Assembly (NCBI GenBank): GCA_018715565.1
Contig: DVLJ01000090.1
Coordinates: forward strand, 1 to 40,984
DNA: 40,984 nt
Direction: 5' to 3'
Source: Candidatus Ventrimonas merdavium
Lineage (GTDB): Bacteria > Bacillota > Clostridia > Lachnospirales > Lachnospiraceae
Shown: positions 23,745-30,624 of the stretch, one piece after another
How positions within the stretch are numbered: the stretch's first letter is position 1
Layout: each line of letters starts with the position of its first letter
Made by a program: the position numbers and the translations under genes
The notes under the pieces: generated by a model
Database searches by the model: none
What the model was told of the DNA's origin: nothing
The model's input: the letters and a program-made list of their open reading frames with translations, nothing else

Positions 23745-24827
23745 ATGAACAAAGGAAATGTGATCGGACTTGGCGTGATGGCGGCGGCATCTGTCGTATT
23801 GGTAGCGGGGGCTGGTCCGGCATATGAAGGGATCCAGGAGATGCGGGTAAAGCAGGCTGCGGGCGGTCTGGAGACTACGGTATATACCGGCGAGGCCCAG
23901 GGCTTTGGCGGCGCTGTGACGGCGGAGGTGACCGTGGCCGGGGATAAGATCATTGCCCTGACCTTAGGCGGCGACGGGGAGACTCCGGAGATCGGAGGCG
24001 CGGCCATGACGGCTTTGAGCGATCAGATCCTGGCGGCAGGCACCATCGACGGCGTGGACGCCGTATCTGGCGCGACCATTACCTCCGATGCCGTATTGAA
24101 CGCGATCCGTTCCGCTATGGGGCTGGAGGCCCCGGCTGAGGAAGCGGGAGCGGAGACTGAGGCGGAAGCGGAGGAGACCGAGGCCGAGGAGGCTGTAGAG
24201 GAGACCACCGCAGTTGCCTACGAAGGGGAAGTGACCGTGCTGACTGGTGAGGCAGACGGCTTTGGCGGTCCGATCCAGGCAGAAGTGACCGTGAGCGAGG
24301 ACGGGAAGATCGTGGGCCTGGCCCTGACCGGCGACGGGGAGACCCCGGCGATCGGCGGCACGGCTATGGAGCAGCTGGCTGAGGCGATCCTGGAGGCAGG
24401 AAGCGCAGACGGCATCGACGCGGTATCCGGCGCGACCATTACCTCTGACGGCGTCTTCGCGGCAGTGGAGGCGGCCATGAGCGAGAGCGGGGCGGCTGAA
24501 GGAGAAGCGGAAGAAGAGAACGCAGCGGAAGTCCCGGAAGAAGACGCGGCAGCGGCTGAGGAAGGCTCCGGCGAGGCTCTGACCGGCGAGGCGGACGGCT
24601 TTGGCGGCCCGATCCAGGCGGAGGTGACCGTAGACGCAGACGGCAAGATCACCGGCCTGACCCTGACCGGGAACGATGAGACCCCGGCGATCGGCGGCGC
24701 GGCCATGGAGCAGCTGACTGAGGCGATCCTGGAGGCAGGAAGCGCAGACGGCATCGACGCGGTGTCCGGCGCGACCATCACCTCTGACGCTGTGTTCGCG
24801 GCAGTGAACGCAGCTCTGGGACAGTAA
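23745..24827 (+). CDS. Exported protein with three FMN-binding (flavinylated) domains
   Basis: A 360-residue protein with a hydrophobic N-terminal anchor or signal (residues 5-26) and three FMN_bind domains at about 46-126, 166-246 and 278-360. Each domain ends in D-A-V-S-G-A-T-I-T-S-D, the motif in which ApbE joins FMN through phosphoester to Thr (Thr111, Thr231 and Thr344). Glu/Ala-rich linkers (about 127-160 and 248-275) separate the domains. By family, such proteins carry electrons outside the membrane. No apbE gene or redox partner is in the window. The ATG follows GGGGAGG by 7 bases. Domains 2 and 3 come from a recent duplication (see the repeat entry). Partner and role (fumarate-type reductase, extracellular electron transfer) are open. 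Confidence 0.85.
   Translation: MNKGNVIGLGVMAAASVVLVAGAGPAYEGIQEMRVKQAAGGLETTVYTGEAQGFGGAVTAEVTVAGDKIIALTLGGDGETPEIGGAAMTALSDQILAAGTIDGVDAVSGATITSDAVLNAIRSAMGLEAPAEEAGAETEAEAEETEAEEAVEETTAVAYEGEVTVLTGEADGFGGPIQAEVTVSEDGKIVGLALTGDGETPAIGGTAMEQLAEAILEAGSADGIDAVSGATITSDGVFAAVEAAMSESGAAEGEAEEENAAEVPEEDAAAAEEGSGEALTGEADGFGGPIQAEVTVDADGKITGLTLTGNDETPAIGGAAMEQLTEAILEAGSADGIDAVSGATITSDAVFAAVNAALGQ
24249..24806 (+). repeat. Two 219-bp coding repeats in the flavoprotein gene
   Basis: Segments 24249-24467 and 24588-24806 align over 219 bases without gaps, 339 bases (113 codons) apart, and include a 46-base identical run (24379-24424 and 24718-24763). Synonymous and conservative changes elsewhere show they have begun to diverge. 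The first domain is clearly more distant. Confidence 0.85.
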
Positions 24828-24888
24828 GCCGGATCCATCCAGACAGATCCGGAGAACGGGATCCGTCGATCATTATGATGAGGATATA

Positions 24889-24930
24889 GACTCCCTTTTC
24901 AGGCATACCGCTTGAAAAGGGAGTCTTTTT
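24889..24930 (+). terminator. Terminator after the flavoprotein gene
   Basis: GACTCCCTTTTCA (24889-24901) pairs perfectly with TGAAAAGGGAGTC (24913-24925), followed by TTTTTG. Confidence 0.93.
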
Positions 24931-25036
24931 GTACCGTCATCATCATTTTATCACAATCTCGTAATCATTTCGTCAGAATCTTCCAAATAGCTTCAGAAAG
25001 TATAAGGGATTGGCAAAGTCTTCCTGCGCCCTCTCG

Positions 25037-25045
25037 TGCTACAAT
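25037..25045 (+). promoter_or_regulatory. Extended -10 promoter of the glycosyltransferase gene
   Basis: TGC-TACAAT, without a clear -35. The leader then forms ACCGGG/CCCGGT (25063-25078), just before the ribosome binding site AGGAAGGAG. Confidence 0.5.
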
Positions 25046-25098
25046 AGGTCCATAAGATACAGACCGGGAGATCCCGGTACAGGAAGGAGCGGTGGATC

Positions 25099-25872
25099 AT
25101 GATCAAAAAGTGGATCGGATGGACAGTGGCACTGGTGATGAGCGCGGCGGTATGCGCCGGATTCACCGTAGCCGGGAAAGGATATGAGCTTTACAAAGAG
25201 GCAGTGACGGAGATCAGCCTGGAGGAGAAGGTGGGGGAGATCCAGGCCAAGGAAGGCTATACAGAGCTGGAAGACCTGCCGGACATCTACGTGGACGCCG
25301 TGGTGGCGGTGGAGGACCACCGGTTCTACAGCCATTTCGGGTTGGATCCCATTTCCATCTGCCGGGCGATCGTCCATGATATCCAGGCGGGCCGTTACGT
25401 AGAGGGCGGCAGCACCATCACCCAGCAGCTGGCGAAGAACCTGTATTTCAGCCAGGAGAAGGAGCTGGTCCGGAAGGCGGCGGAGGTATTCTTAGCCCTG
25501 GATCTGGAGCGGGAATACACGAAGGATGAGATCTTAGAGCTGTATGTGAATACGATCTACTTTGGCGATGGGTATTACACGGCGGGAGACGCCAGCCGCG
25601 GATATTTTGGAAAAGAGCCGGAGGAGATGAATGAGTATGAGTGCACGCTGCTGGCCGGGATCCCCAACGCCCCCAGCAAGTATGCGCCTACGAAGAACCC
25701 GCAGCTGGCGGCGAAGCGTCAGCAGCATGTGCTGGGGCGGCTGGAGGCCTGCGGGCATCCGGTGGAGGAGTCTACGGTGATGCTGGCGGCATACCATGCC
25801 GGAGATCTCCAGGATGAGGCGGTCCAGCTTTCGGCCAGGGAGCCGGAGCTTGCAGGAGCCGGAGCCCGGTAG
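25099..25872 (+). CDS. Monofunctional peptidoglycan glycosyltransferase (GT51)
   Basis: Polymerises lipid II into glycan strands. The 257-residue protein has one N-terminal membrane anchor (residues 5-27) and then only the GT51 domain; the transpeptidase domain of class A PBPs is absent. Motifs in order: VEDHRFYSHFGLD with the catalytic Glu72; GGSTITQQLAKNLYF (103-117); RKAAEVFLALDLEREYTKDE with the second Glu129; and LYVNTIYFGDGYYTAGDASRGYFGK. The C terminus is short and acidic. It resembles MtgA/SgtB-type enzymes. It starts 9 bases after AAGGAG and stands alone between terminators, so no operon partner points to a special role. Confidence 0.92.
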   Translation: MIKKWIGWTVALVMSAAVCAGFTVAGKGYELYKEAVTEISLEEKVGEIQAKEGYTELEDLPDIYVDAVVAVEDHRFYSHFGLDPISICRAIVHDIQAGRYVEGGSTITQQLAKNLYFSQEKELVRKAAEVFLALDLEREYTKDEILELYVNTIYFGDGYYTAGDASRGYFGKEPEEMNEYECTLLAGIPNAPSKYAPTKNPQLAAKRQQHVLGRLEACGHPVEESTVMLAAYHAGDLQDEAVQLSAREPELAGAGAR

Positions 25873-25924
25873 GGCGGTTTTGGGATCTAGATCCGGAAAG
25901 CGGATTTTGAATATAGGATAAAGG

Positions 25925-25985
25925 AACAGGCAGGCGGCAGGAGCAGCTTGATCGAAGATCAGGCGATCCAGGCCGTCTGCCTGTT
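25925..25985 (+). other. Long stem-loop downstream of the glycosyltransferase gene
   Basis: AACAGGCAGGCGG (25925-25937) pairs with CCGTCTGCCTGTT (25973-25985) over 13 bp with one G-U. The loop itself holds TGATC-gaa-GATCA. No U tract follows; a G-rich stretch (25995-26040) with GGGGGG, GGGG, GGG and GGG runs leads to the true terminator. Confidence 0.5.
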
Positions 25986-26025
25986 GGTCTGTCTGGGGGG
26001 ATGTCTGGGGAGAGCTGTCTGGGTG

Positions 26026-26056
26026 GGATGCCTGGGAGGTCCGGGCATCCTTTTTT
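26026..26056 (+). terminator. Terminator at the end of the glycosyltransferase unit
   Basis: GGATGCC (26026-26032) pairs with GGCATCC (26044-26050), followed by six T. The T run touches the stop codon of the leftward AraC-type gene. Confidence 0.8.
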
Positions 26057-27057
26057 CATGCAGGGTCCGTCTCTTTGCCGCTTTCATAAGCCAGCTTCCG
26101 GTAGGCGGAGGGGGATCTGCCGTAGGCCCGGCGGAAGGCCTTGGCAAAATAGCTCATCTCCTGGAAGCAGCAGTGCTGGCCGATCTCCATGATCTTCCAG
26201 TCGGTGGTCAAAAGCAGGCGGGCGGCCTGCTGAAGCCGGTACTGCTTTAGGTAGGAGGCGGGGGTCGTGCCGATCACCGTGTGGAAGCAGCGGAACAGCT
26301 CGCTTTCGCTGATGGAGGCGCTGGCGGCGATCTCCTCCAGTGAGATCGGTTCCCGATAATGGTCCTGGATATACTGGATCATCAGCTTTGCCCGGCTGTT
26401 GTCCCGCAGGTCCTTTTCCGGAGACCACTGGCGGAACAGGCCCTGGTGCTGATGGAGCAGGCTGATCAGGCGGGAGAGATGCTCCCGGACCGCGAACTCA
26501 TATCCGTAGGCTTCCCCGCTGCAGGCGTCCCAGGCGGCGGCAATGGCCGTAAGGCTCTGACTGTGCCAGGCGGTGTCATAGGAGGTCAGGATCTGCTGCC
26601 TCCAGCCGGAGTGGGCTTTCTTCCCGGAGGCCACCTGCTCTCCGGCAGAGTGGGCGCTGTTCAGGAAACAGATGCCGGGGAACAGTTCGTTGGACAAGAG
26701 AGGATGGATATACTTGTGCCAGAACACATTGTCCATGCTGCCGCTGATCAGCTTGGGGTGGAAGACCAGGGACTGGAGAACGCAGGGCGCGCCGTCATCC
26801 TCCGCGGCCTCTGCGGCATGGAGGACCCCGGCATTGATAAAGAAGCCGTCCCCTGCCTGGAGACGGAAACAGGTAGAGCCGATCCGGAGCAGCACGGCTC
26901 CTGCGGCTACGATCCCGGCTTCCAGCTCATCGTGCCAATGGAGCTGGACGGGAGCGCCTTTCAGATCATTGTGATAACAGGCAGCGGGAAAGAAGGAAGT
27001 CCCGTGTTCCTGAAGCTCCTGACCCTGTCCGTCGGTTTCGCAGTTACATGTGTTCAT
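26056..27057 (-). CDS. AraC-family transcriptional regulator with cupin sensor domain
   Basis: A 333-residue protein with an N-terminal cupin domain (about residues 15-110: QLHWHDELEAGIVAAGAV, then LQAGDGFFINAGVLHAAEA) and a C-terminal double HTH (about 228-325: ISLEEIAASASISESELFRCFHTVIG, YLKQYRLQQAARLLLTTDW, then CFQEMSYFAKAFRRAYGRSPSAYRK). The cupin residues HWHDE and the C-terminal HxH-like pocket are typical of sugar-responsive members. The ATG at 27055-27057 lies 10 bases after GGAGGG; two in-frame ATG codons up to 27075 cannot be excluded. It faces the MFS gene across 110 bases, with palindromes at 27088 and 27141, and probably controls it. Confidence 0.87.
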   Translation of the reverse strand: MNTCNCETDGQGQELQEHGTSFFPAACYHNDLKGAPVQLHWHDELEAGIVAAGAVLLRIGSTCFRLQAGDGFFINAGVLHAAEAAEDDGAPCVLQSLVFHPKLISGSMDNVFWHKYIHPLLSNELFPGICFLNSAHSAGEQVASGKKAHSGWRQQILTSYDTAWHSQSLTAIAAAWDACSGEAYGYEFAVREHLSRLISLLHQHQGLFRQWSPEKDLRDNSRAKLMIQYIQDHYREPISLEEIAASASISESELFRCFHTVIGTTPASYLKQYRLQQAARLLLTTDWKIMEIGQHCCFQEMSYFAKAFRRAYGRSPSAYRKLAYESGKETDPA

Positions 27058-27087
27058 CGTGGCCATTCCCTCCATTTTGGAAATATA

Positions 27088-27153
27088 TTACCATAAATTG
27101 GTAAAATAAGACGAGTTTTTTCTGCTCTTTGATGATATAATACCACACGGTAA
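27088..27153. promoter_or_regulatory. Divergent regulatory region of the AraC / MFS pair
   Basis: An extended -10 for the MFS gene, TG-a-TATAAT (27133-27141), has no good -35, as expected of an activated promoter. TTACCA-N5-TGGTAA (27088-27104) is a perfect inverted repeat upstream of it, and TACC-N4-GGTA (27141-27152) lies at the start point. Both share the ACC/GGT core. Confidence 0.55.
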
Positions 27154-27167
27154 GGAGGGAAGACAAG

Positions 27168-28403
27168 ATGTTTCATTTATTGCTGGCGATTATTTATCTG
27201 GCGTTCATCAGCCTGGGGCTGCCCGACGCCCTGTTAGGCTCCGCTTGGCCGTCGATCTACCCGGAGCTGGGGGTGCCGGTCTCCTGGGCGGGAGCTATCT
27301 CCATGATCATCGCGGGAGGGACCGTGGTCTCCAGCCTGCAGAGCGACCGGCTTACCCGCCTTCTGGGGACCGGGAAGGTGATGGTGATCAGCGTGGCCAT
27401 GACGGCGGCGGCCCTGTTCGGGTTCTCTGTGAGCCATTCGTTCTGGTCACTGTGTCTGTGGGCGGTCCCCTATGGGCTGGGGGCCGGGAGCGTGGACGCG
27501 GCCCTGAACAACTATGTGGCGCTCCACTATGCCAGCCGGCATATGAGCTGGCTCCACTGCATGTGGGGGATCGGCGCCTCTGCCGGTCCGTTCATCATGA
27601 GCGTGGTGCTCACCGGCGGTCAGGCCTGGAACATGGGGTACCGGGCGATCGCCCTGCTCCAGGTGGGGCTGACGGCGGTGCTTTTCTTTAGTCTTCCTCT
27701 GTGGCGGGGGCAGGAGCCGGGCTCCAGGGGAGAGACGGAGCAGACCCTGGAGGCGCAGACTGTCTGTCCGGCAAAGGAGCAGGAGGGCGGCGGGCCCATG
27801 ACCCTTCCTCAGATCCTGCGCATCCCGGGAGCCATTCCGGTGATGATCTCCTTTTTCTGCTACTGCGCCGTAGAGCAGACGGCGGGGCTGTGGGCAGGAA
27901 GCTATCTGGTCCTCCGCTGGGGCGTGGATCCGGAAGCGGCGGCAGGGTACAGCGCCCTGTTTTATGCAGGGATCATGGCGGGAAGGGCAGTCAGCGGATT
28001 TTTGACCCTGCGTTTTTCCGATGAGGCCATGATCCGGCTGGGGTTGGGACTGATCGGAGCCGGGCTGCTGGCTCTGCTGCTCCCCTTTGGCGAAACAGGA
28101 GCTTTGGGGGGACTCATCCTGATCGGCCTGGGATGCGCGCCAGTCTATCCCAGTATGCTACACGCCACTCCGGCGTATTTTGGGCGGGAGCGTTCCCAGG
28201 CGATCATTGGGGTGCAGATGGCCAGCGCCTATGTGGGGACCTGCCTGATGCCGCCGCTTTTCGGGATCCTGGCGGCCCATATCTCCATCGGCCTGTTCCC
28301 GGTCTATCTGCTGGCAGGCGTGCTGGTGCTGGCGTGGATGCGCGGACGGCTGAATAGTAAGAGGGACCAGAGGAATCCGGTCTGGAAGTTCCGCACCCAG
28401 TAA
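27168..28403 (+). CDS. Major facilitator superfamily transporter
   Basis: A 411-residue membrane protein with twelve hydrophobic segments in two halves, split by a hydrophilic loop near residues 180-210 (rich in Glu, Gln, Gly). The N-terminal opening FHLLLAIIYLAFISLGLPDALLGSAWP is of the type found in the fucose/sugar-like branch of MFS. The first cytoplasmic loop has SDRLTRLLGTGKV, a version of MFS motif A. It starts 9 bases after AGGAGG. It is divergent from an AraC-type regulator, which suggests a regulated sugar or small-metabolite permease, though import versus export cannot be told. The 3' end overlaps a 14-bp tandem repeat. Confidence 0.85.
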   Translation: MFHLLLAIIYLAFISLGLPDALLGSAWPSIYPELGVPVSWAGAISMIIAGGTVVSSLQSDRLTRLLGTGKVMVISVAMTAAALFGFSVSHSFWSLCLWAVPYGLGAGSVDAALNNYVALHYASRHMSWLHCMWGIGASAGPFIMSVVLTGGQAWNMGYRAIALLQVGLTAVLFFSLPLWRGQEPGSRGETEQTLEAQTVCPAKEQEGGGPMTLPQILRIPGAIPVMISFFCYCAVEQTAGLWAGSYLVLRWGVDPEAAAGYSALFYAGIMAGRAVSGFLTLRFSDEAMIRLGLGLIGAGLLALLLPFGETGALGGLILIGLGCAPVYPSMLHATPAYFGRERSQAIIGVQMASAYVGTCLMPPLFGILAAHISIGLFPVYLLAGVLVLAWMRGRLNSKRDQRNPVWKFRTQ

Positions 28404-28446
28404 GCCGCACCCAGTAAGCCGCACCTAGTAGGCCGCGCCGAGTAAG
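28391..28446 (+). repeat. 14-bp tandem repeat over the MFS stop codon, four copies
   Basis: Units start at 28391, 28405, 28419 and 28433: CCGCACCCAGTAAG twice, then CCGCACCTAGTAGG and CCGCGCCGAGTAAG. The first unit encodes the last residues and the TAA stop. Because 14 is not a multiple of three, the copied stops (28401, 28415, 28429, 28443) fall in all three frames. Confidence 0.9.
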
Positions 28447-28458
28447 CGCGCTGGGGAA

Positions 28459-28487
28459 TTGACATTCCATCCCGGCTGTGTTACAAT
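28459..28487 (+). promoter_or_regulatory. Promoter of the DEAD-box helicase gene
   Basis: TTGACA (28459-28464), 17 bases, TACAAT (28482-28487). It begins 12 bases after the tandem repeat of the MFS gene. Confidence 0.8.
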
Positions 28488-28493
28488 CCAGAT

Positions 28494-28685
28494 TTGTGTG
28501 CGTGAGAGGATTCAGGCCCGTCCTGGATCCTCCTTCCTTTATCCGCCGGCAGAGCTTAAGACAGCGGGAACGGGCTGGAATGGCTGCGTCCCGGCGAAGG
28601 CGCGGCCAGCGCAGGACGGTTCCCGGAGGCGGCGGTTTTTACAGAAGCATGAGACAGATCGGATAGAAATGAGGACAATAACAGC
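28494..28685 (+). promoter_or_regulatory. Long, structured 5' leader of the helicase mRNA
   Basis: About 190 bases lie between the promoter and the start codon. GAGGATTCAGG (28506-28516) pairs with CCTGGATCCTC (28522-28532) with one G-U. CGGGAAC near 28563 can pair with GTTCCCG near 28619, leading to GGCGGCGGTTTTT (28628-28640), which looks like the 3' side of a terminator. No known riboswitch is recognised. Control by attenuation or cold, as for other DEAD-box helicase leaders, is possible. Confidence 0.4.
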
Positions 28686-30404
28686 ATGGAAGCATTAAAA
28701 TTTGAAGAATTACAGCTGGACGAGCGGATCCTGCGGGCGGTGAAGGACATGGGCTTTGAGGAGGCGTCCCCGATCCAGGCAAAGTCGATCCCGGTGCAGA
28801 TGGACGGACGGGACATCATCGGCCAGGCCCAGACCGGGACCGGCAAGACGGCGGCCTTCGGCATCCCCCTGCTCCAGAAGGTAGACCCGAAGAACAAAAA
28901 GCTGCAGGCGGTGGTGCTCTGTCCCACCAGAGAGCTGGCGATCCAGGTGGCGGAGGAGATCCGCAGCCTGGCCAAATATATGCACGGCATCAAGGTCCTG
29001 CCCATTTACGGCGGTCAGGAGATCGTGCGGCAGATCCGGGGCTTAAAGGACGGCACCCAGGTGATCATCGGCACCCCGGGCCGGGTGATGGACCACATGC
29101 GGCGGAAGACCGTGAAGTTTGACCAGGTCCACACCGTGGTGATGGACGAGGCGGACGAGATGCTGAACATGGGATTTCTGGAGGACATGGAGACGATTTT
29201 AAGCCAGCTTCCCCAGGAACGGCAGACCATCATGTTCTCCGCCACCATGCCGCCGGAGATCCAGAAGATCGCCCGGCAGTTCCAGCAGGAGCCGGAAGTG
29301 GTGAAGGTGGTAAAAAAGGAGCTGACGGTGCCGAAGGTGACCCAGTATTACTACGAGGTGAAGCCCAGGACCAAGGTAGAGGTCATGTGCCGGCTCCTGG
29401 ACCTGTACGGGCCGAAGCTGTCGGTGGCCTTCTGCAATACGAAGAAGCAGGTGGATGAGCTGGTAGATGAGCTGCAGGGCCGGGGATATTTTGCAGAGGG
29501 CCTGCACGGGGATCTGAAGCAGGTGCAGCGGGACCGGGTGATGAACAGCTTCCGCAACGGCCGCACAGAGATCCTAGTAGCCACGGACGTGGCGGCCCGG
29601 GGCATCGACGTGGACGATGTGGAAGCGGTGTTCAACTATGATATCCCCCAGGACGACGAATACTATGTCCACCGTATCGGCCGGACGGGCCGGGCAGGCC
29701 GGGAAGGCATCGCCTTCAGCTTTGTGGTAGGCCGGGAGGTTTACAAGCTGCGGGATATCCAGCGGTACTGCAAGACGAAGATCATCCCCCAGGCTGTGCC
29801 GTCCCTGGACGACATTACGGAGATCAAGGCGGAGAAAATCCTGGATCAGGCCAGGACTGTGTTAGAGGAGACGGATGTGACCGCCATGACCCACATCCTG
29901 GAAAAGAAGCTTTTAGAGGAGGACTATACGGCCCTGGAGCTGGCCTCCGCCCTGCTAAAGCTTTCCATGGGAGAGGCGACGGAGGATATCGCCATTGACA
30001 GCCGGGTGGCCCGTTCCTTAGACGATCTAGACTCCTGGGGCCGGGGCGGCAGGAATGGAGACCGCCGGGGCGGCAGACGGGATGGGAGCCGGGGACGATA
30101 CGGCGAGTCCGGGCGCGGACGGTACGGCGAAGGCGGAGGCCGGGGACGGCGCAGCCAGGCCGGAGAGATGGCCCGCCTGTTCGTCAATATCGGCACCGCG
30201 GCCAATATCCGGCCCGGAGACATCCTGGGGGCGATCGCCGGGGAGTCGGGCATTTCCGGAAGGATGATCGGGAGCATTGACATGTATGATAAATACACCT
30301 TTGTAGAGGTGCCGGAGGACTGTGCCGAGGAGATCCTGCACTGCATGAAGAACGTGCGGATCCGGGGAAAGAACGTGCGGATGGAGCTGGCAGAGGAGCG
30401 ATGA
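28686..30404 (+). CDS. DEAD-box ATP-dependent RNA helicase
   Basis: A 572-residue helicase of the DeaD/CshA/DbpA group. Motifs: Q motif SPIQAKSIP, Walker A AQTGTGKT (48-55), PTRELA, GTPGR, DEAD at 154-157, SAT in FSATMPPE, and HRIGRTGRAG. After the two RecA domains come an Arg/Gly-rich linker (about residues 451-492, with several RGG and RGR elements) and a DbpA-type RNA-binding domain (497-571). It would unwind structured RNA, probably in ribosome assembly, mRNA decay or cold adaptation. The Shine-Dalgarno (GAGG, 11 bases away) is weak, and the leader is long and structured. The gene stands alone between its own promoter and the terminator at 30,490. Confidence 0.94.
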   Translation: MEALKFEELQLDERILRAVKDMGFEEASPIQAKSIPVQMDGRDIIGQAQTGTGKTAAFGIPLLQKVDPKNKKLQAVVLCPTRELAIQVAEEIRSLAKYMHGIKVLPIYGGQEIVRQIRGLKDGTQVIIGTPGRVMDHMRRKTVKFDQVHTVVMDEADEMLNMGFLEDMETILSQLPQERQTIMFSATMPPEIQKIARQFQQEPEVVKVVKKELTVPKVTQYYYEVKPRTKVEVMCRLLDLYGPKLSVAFCNTKKQVDELVDELQGRGYFAEGLHGDLKQVQRDRVMNSFRNGRTEILVATDVAARGIDVDDVEAVFNYDIPQDDEYYVHRIGRTGRAGREGIAFSFVVGREVYKLRDIQRYCKTKIIPQAVPSLDDITEIKAEKILDQARTVLEETDVTAMTHILEKKLLEEDYTALELASALLKLSMGEATEDIAIDSRVARSLDDLDSWGRGGRNGDRRGGRRDGSRGRYGESGRGRYGEGGGRGRRSQAGEMARLFVNIGTAANIRPGDILGAIAGESGISGRMIGSIDMYDKYTFVEVPEDCAEEILHCMKNVRIRGKNVRMELAEER

Positions 30405-30430
30405 GAGCCGGCCGGCATGCCGCACCGGGC

Positions 30431-30463
30431 ATGAGAAAAGGATGAGAAAAGGATGACAAAAGG
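30431..30463 (+). repeat. 11-bp tandem repeat after the helicase gene, three copies
   Basis: ATGAGAAAAGG (30431-30441), ATGAGAAAAGG (30442-30452), ATGACAAAAGG (30453-30463). It begins 27 bases after the helicase stop. TGA in each copy falls in a different frame. Confidence 0.85.
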
Positions 30464-30489
30464 AAAACCAGCATCCAGTGGATTTTTTG

Positions 30490-30530
30490 GGAGACCTGCG
30501 CTATAATAGGGGCAGGTCTCCTTTGCTTTT
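30490..30530 (+). terminator. Terminator after the helicase gene
   Basis: GGAGACCTGC (30490-30499) pairs with GCAGGTCTCC (30512-30521), followed by TTTGCTTTT. The loop holds TATAAT (30502-30507), a possible but unsupported -10 for nagA. Confidence 0.88.
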
Positions 30531-30624
30531 GACGTTTTCGGATCCAGGACCGGGACGGAGGCGGGACGTCCGCCTGTGCAGAGGAAGGAGCGGACATTTC
30601 ACAGAATATAGGAGGAACGGATTC

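Noticed and set aside
30502-30507. TATAAT in the loop of the helicase terminator as nagA promoter
   Set aside because: The -35 at 17 bases (TGGATT) is poor and the start point would lie inside the stem; kept only as a remote option.
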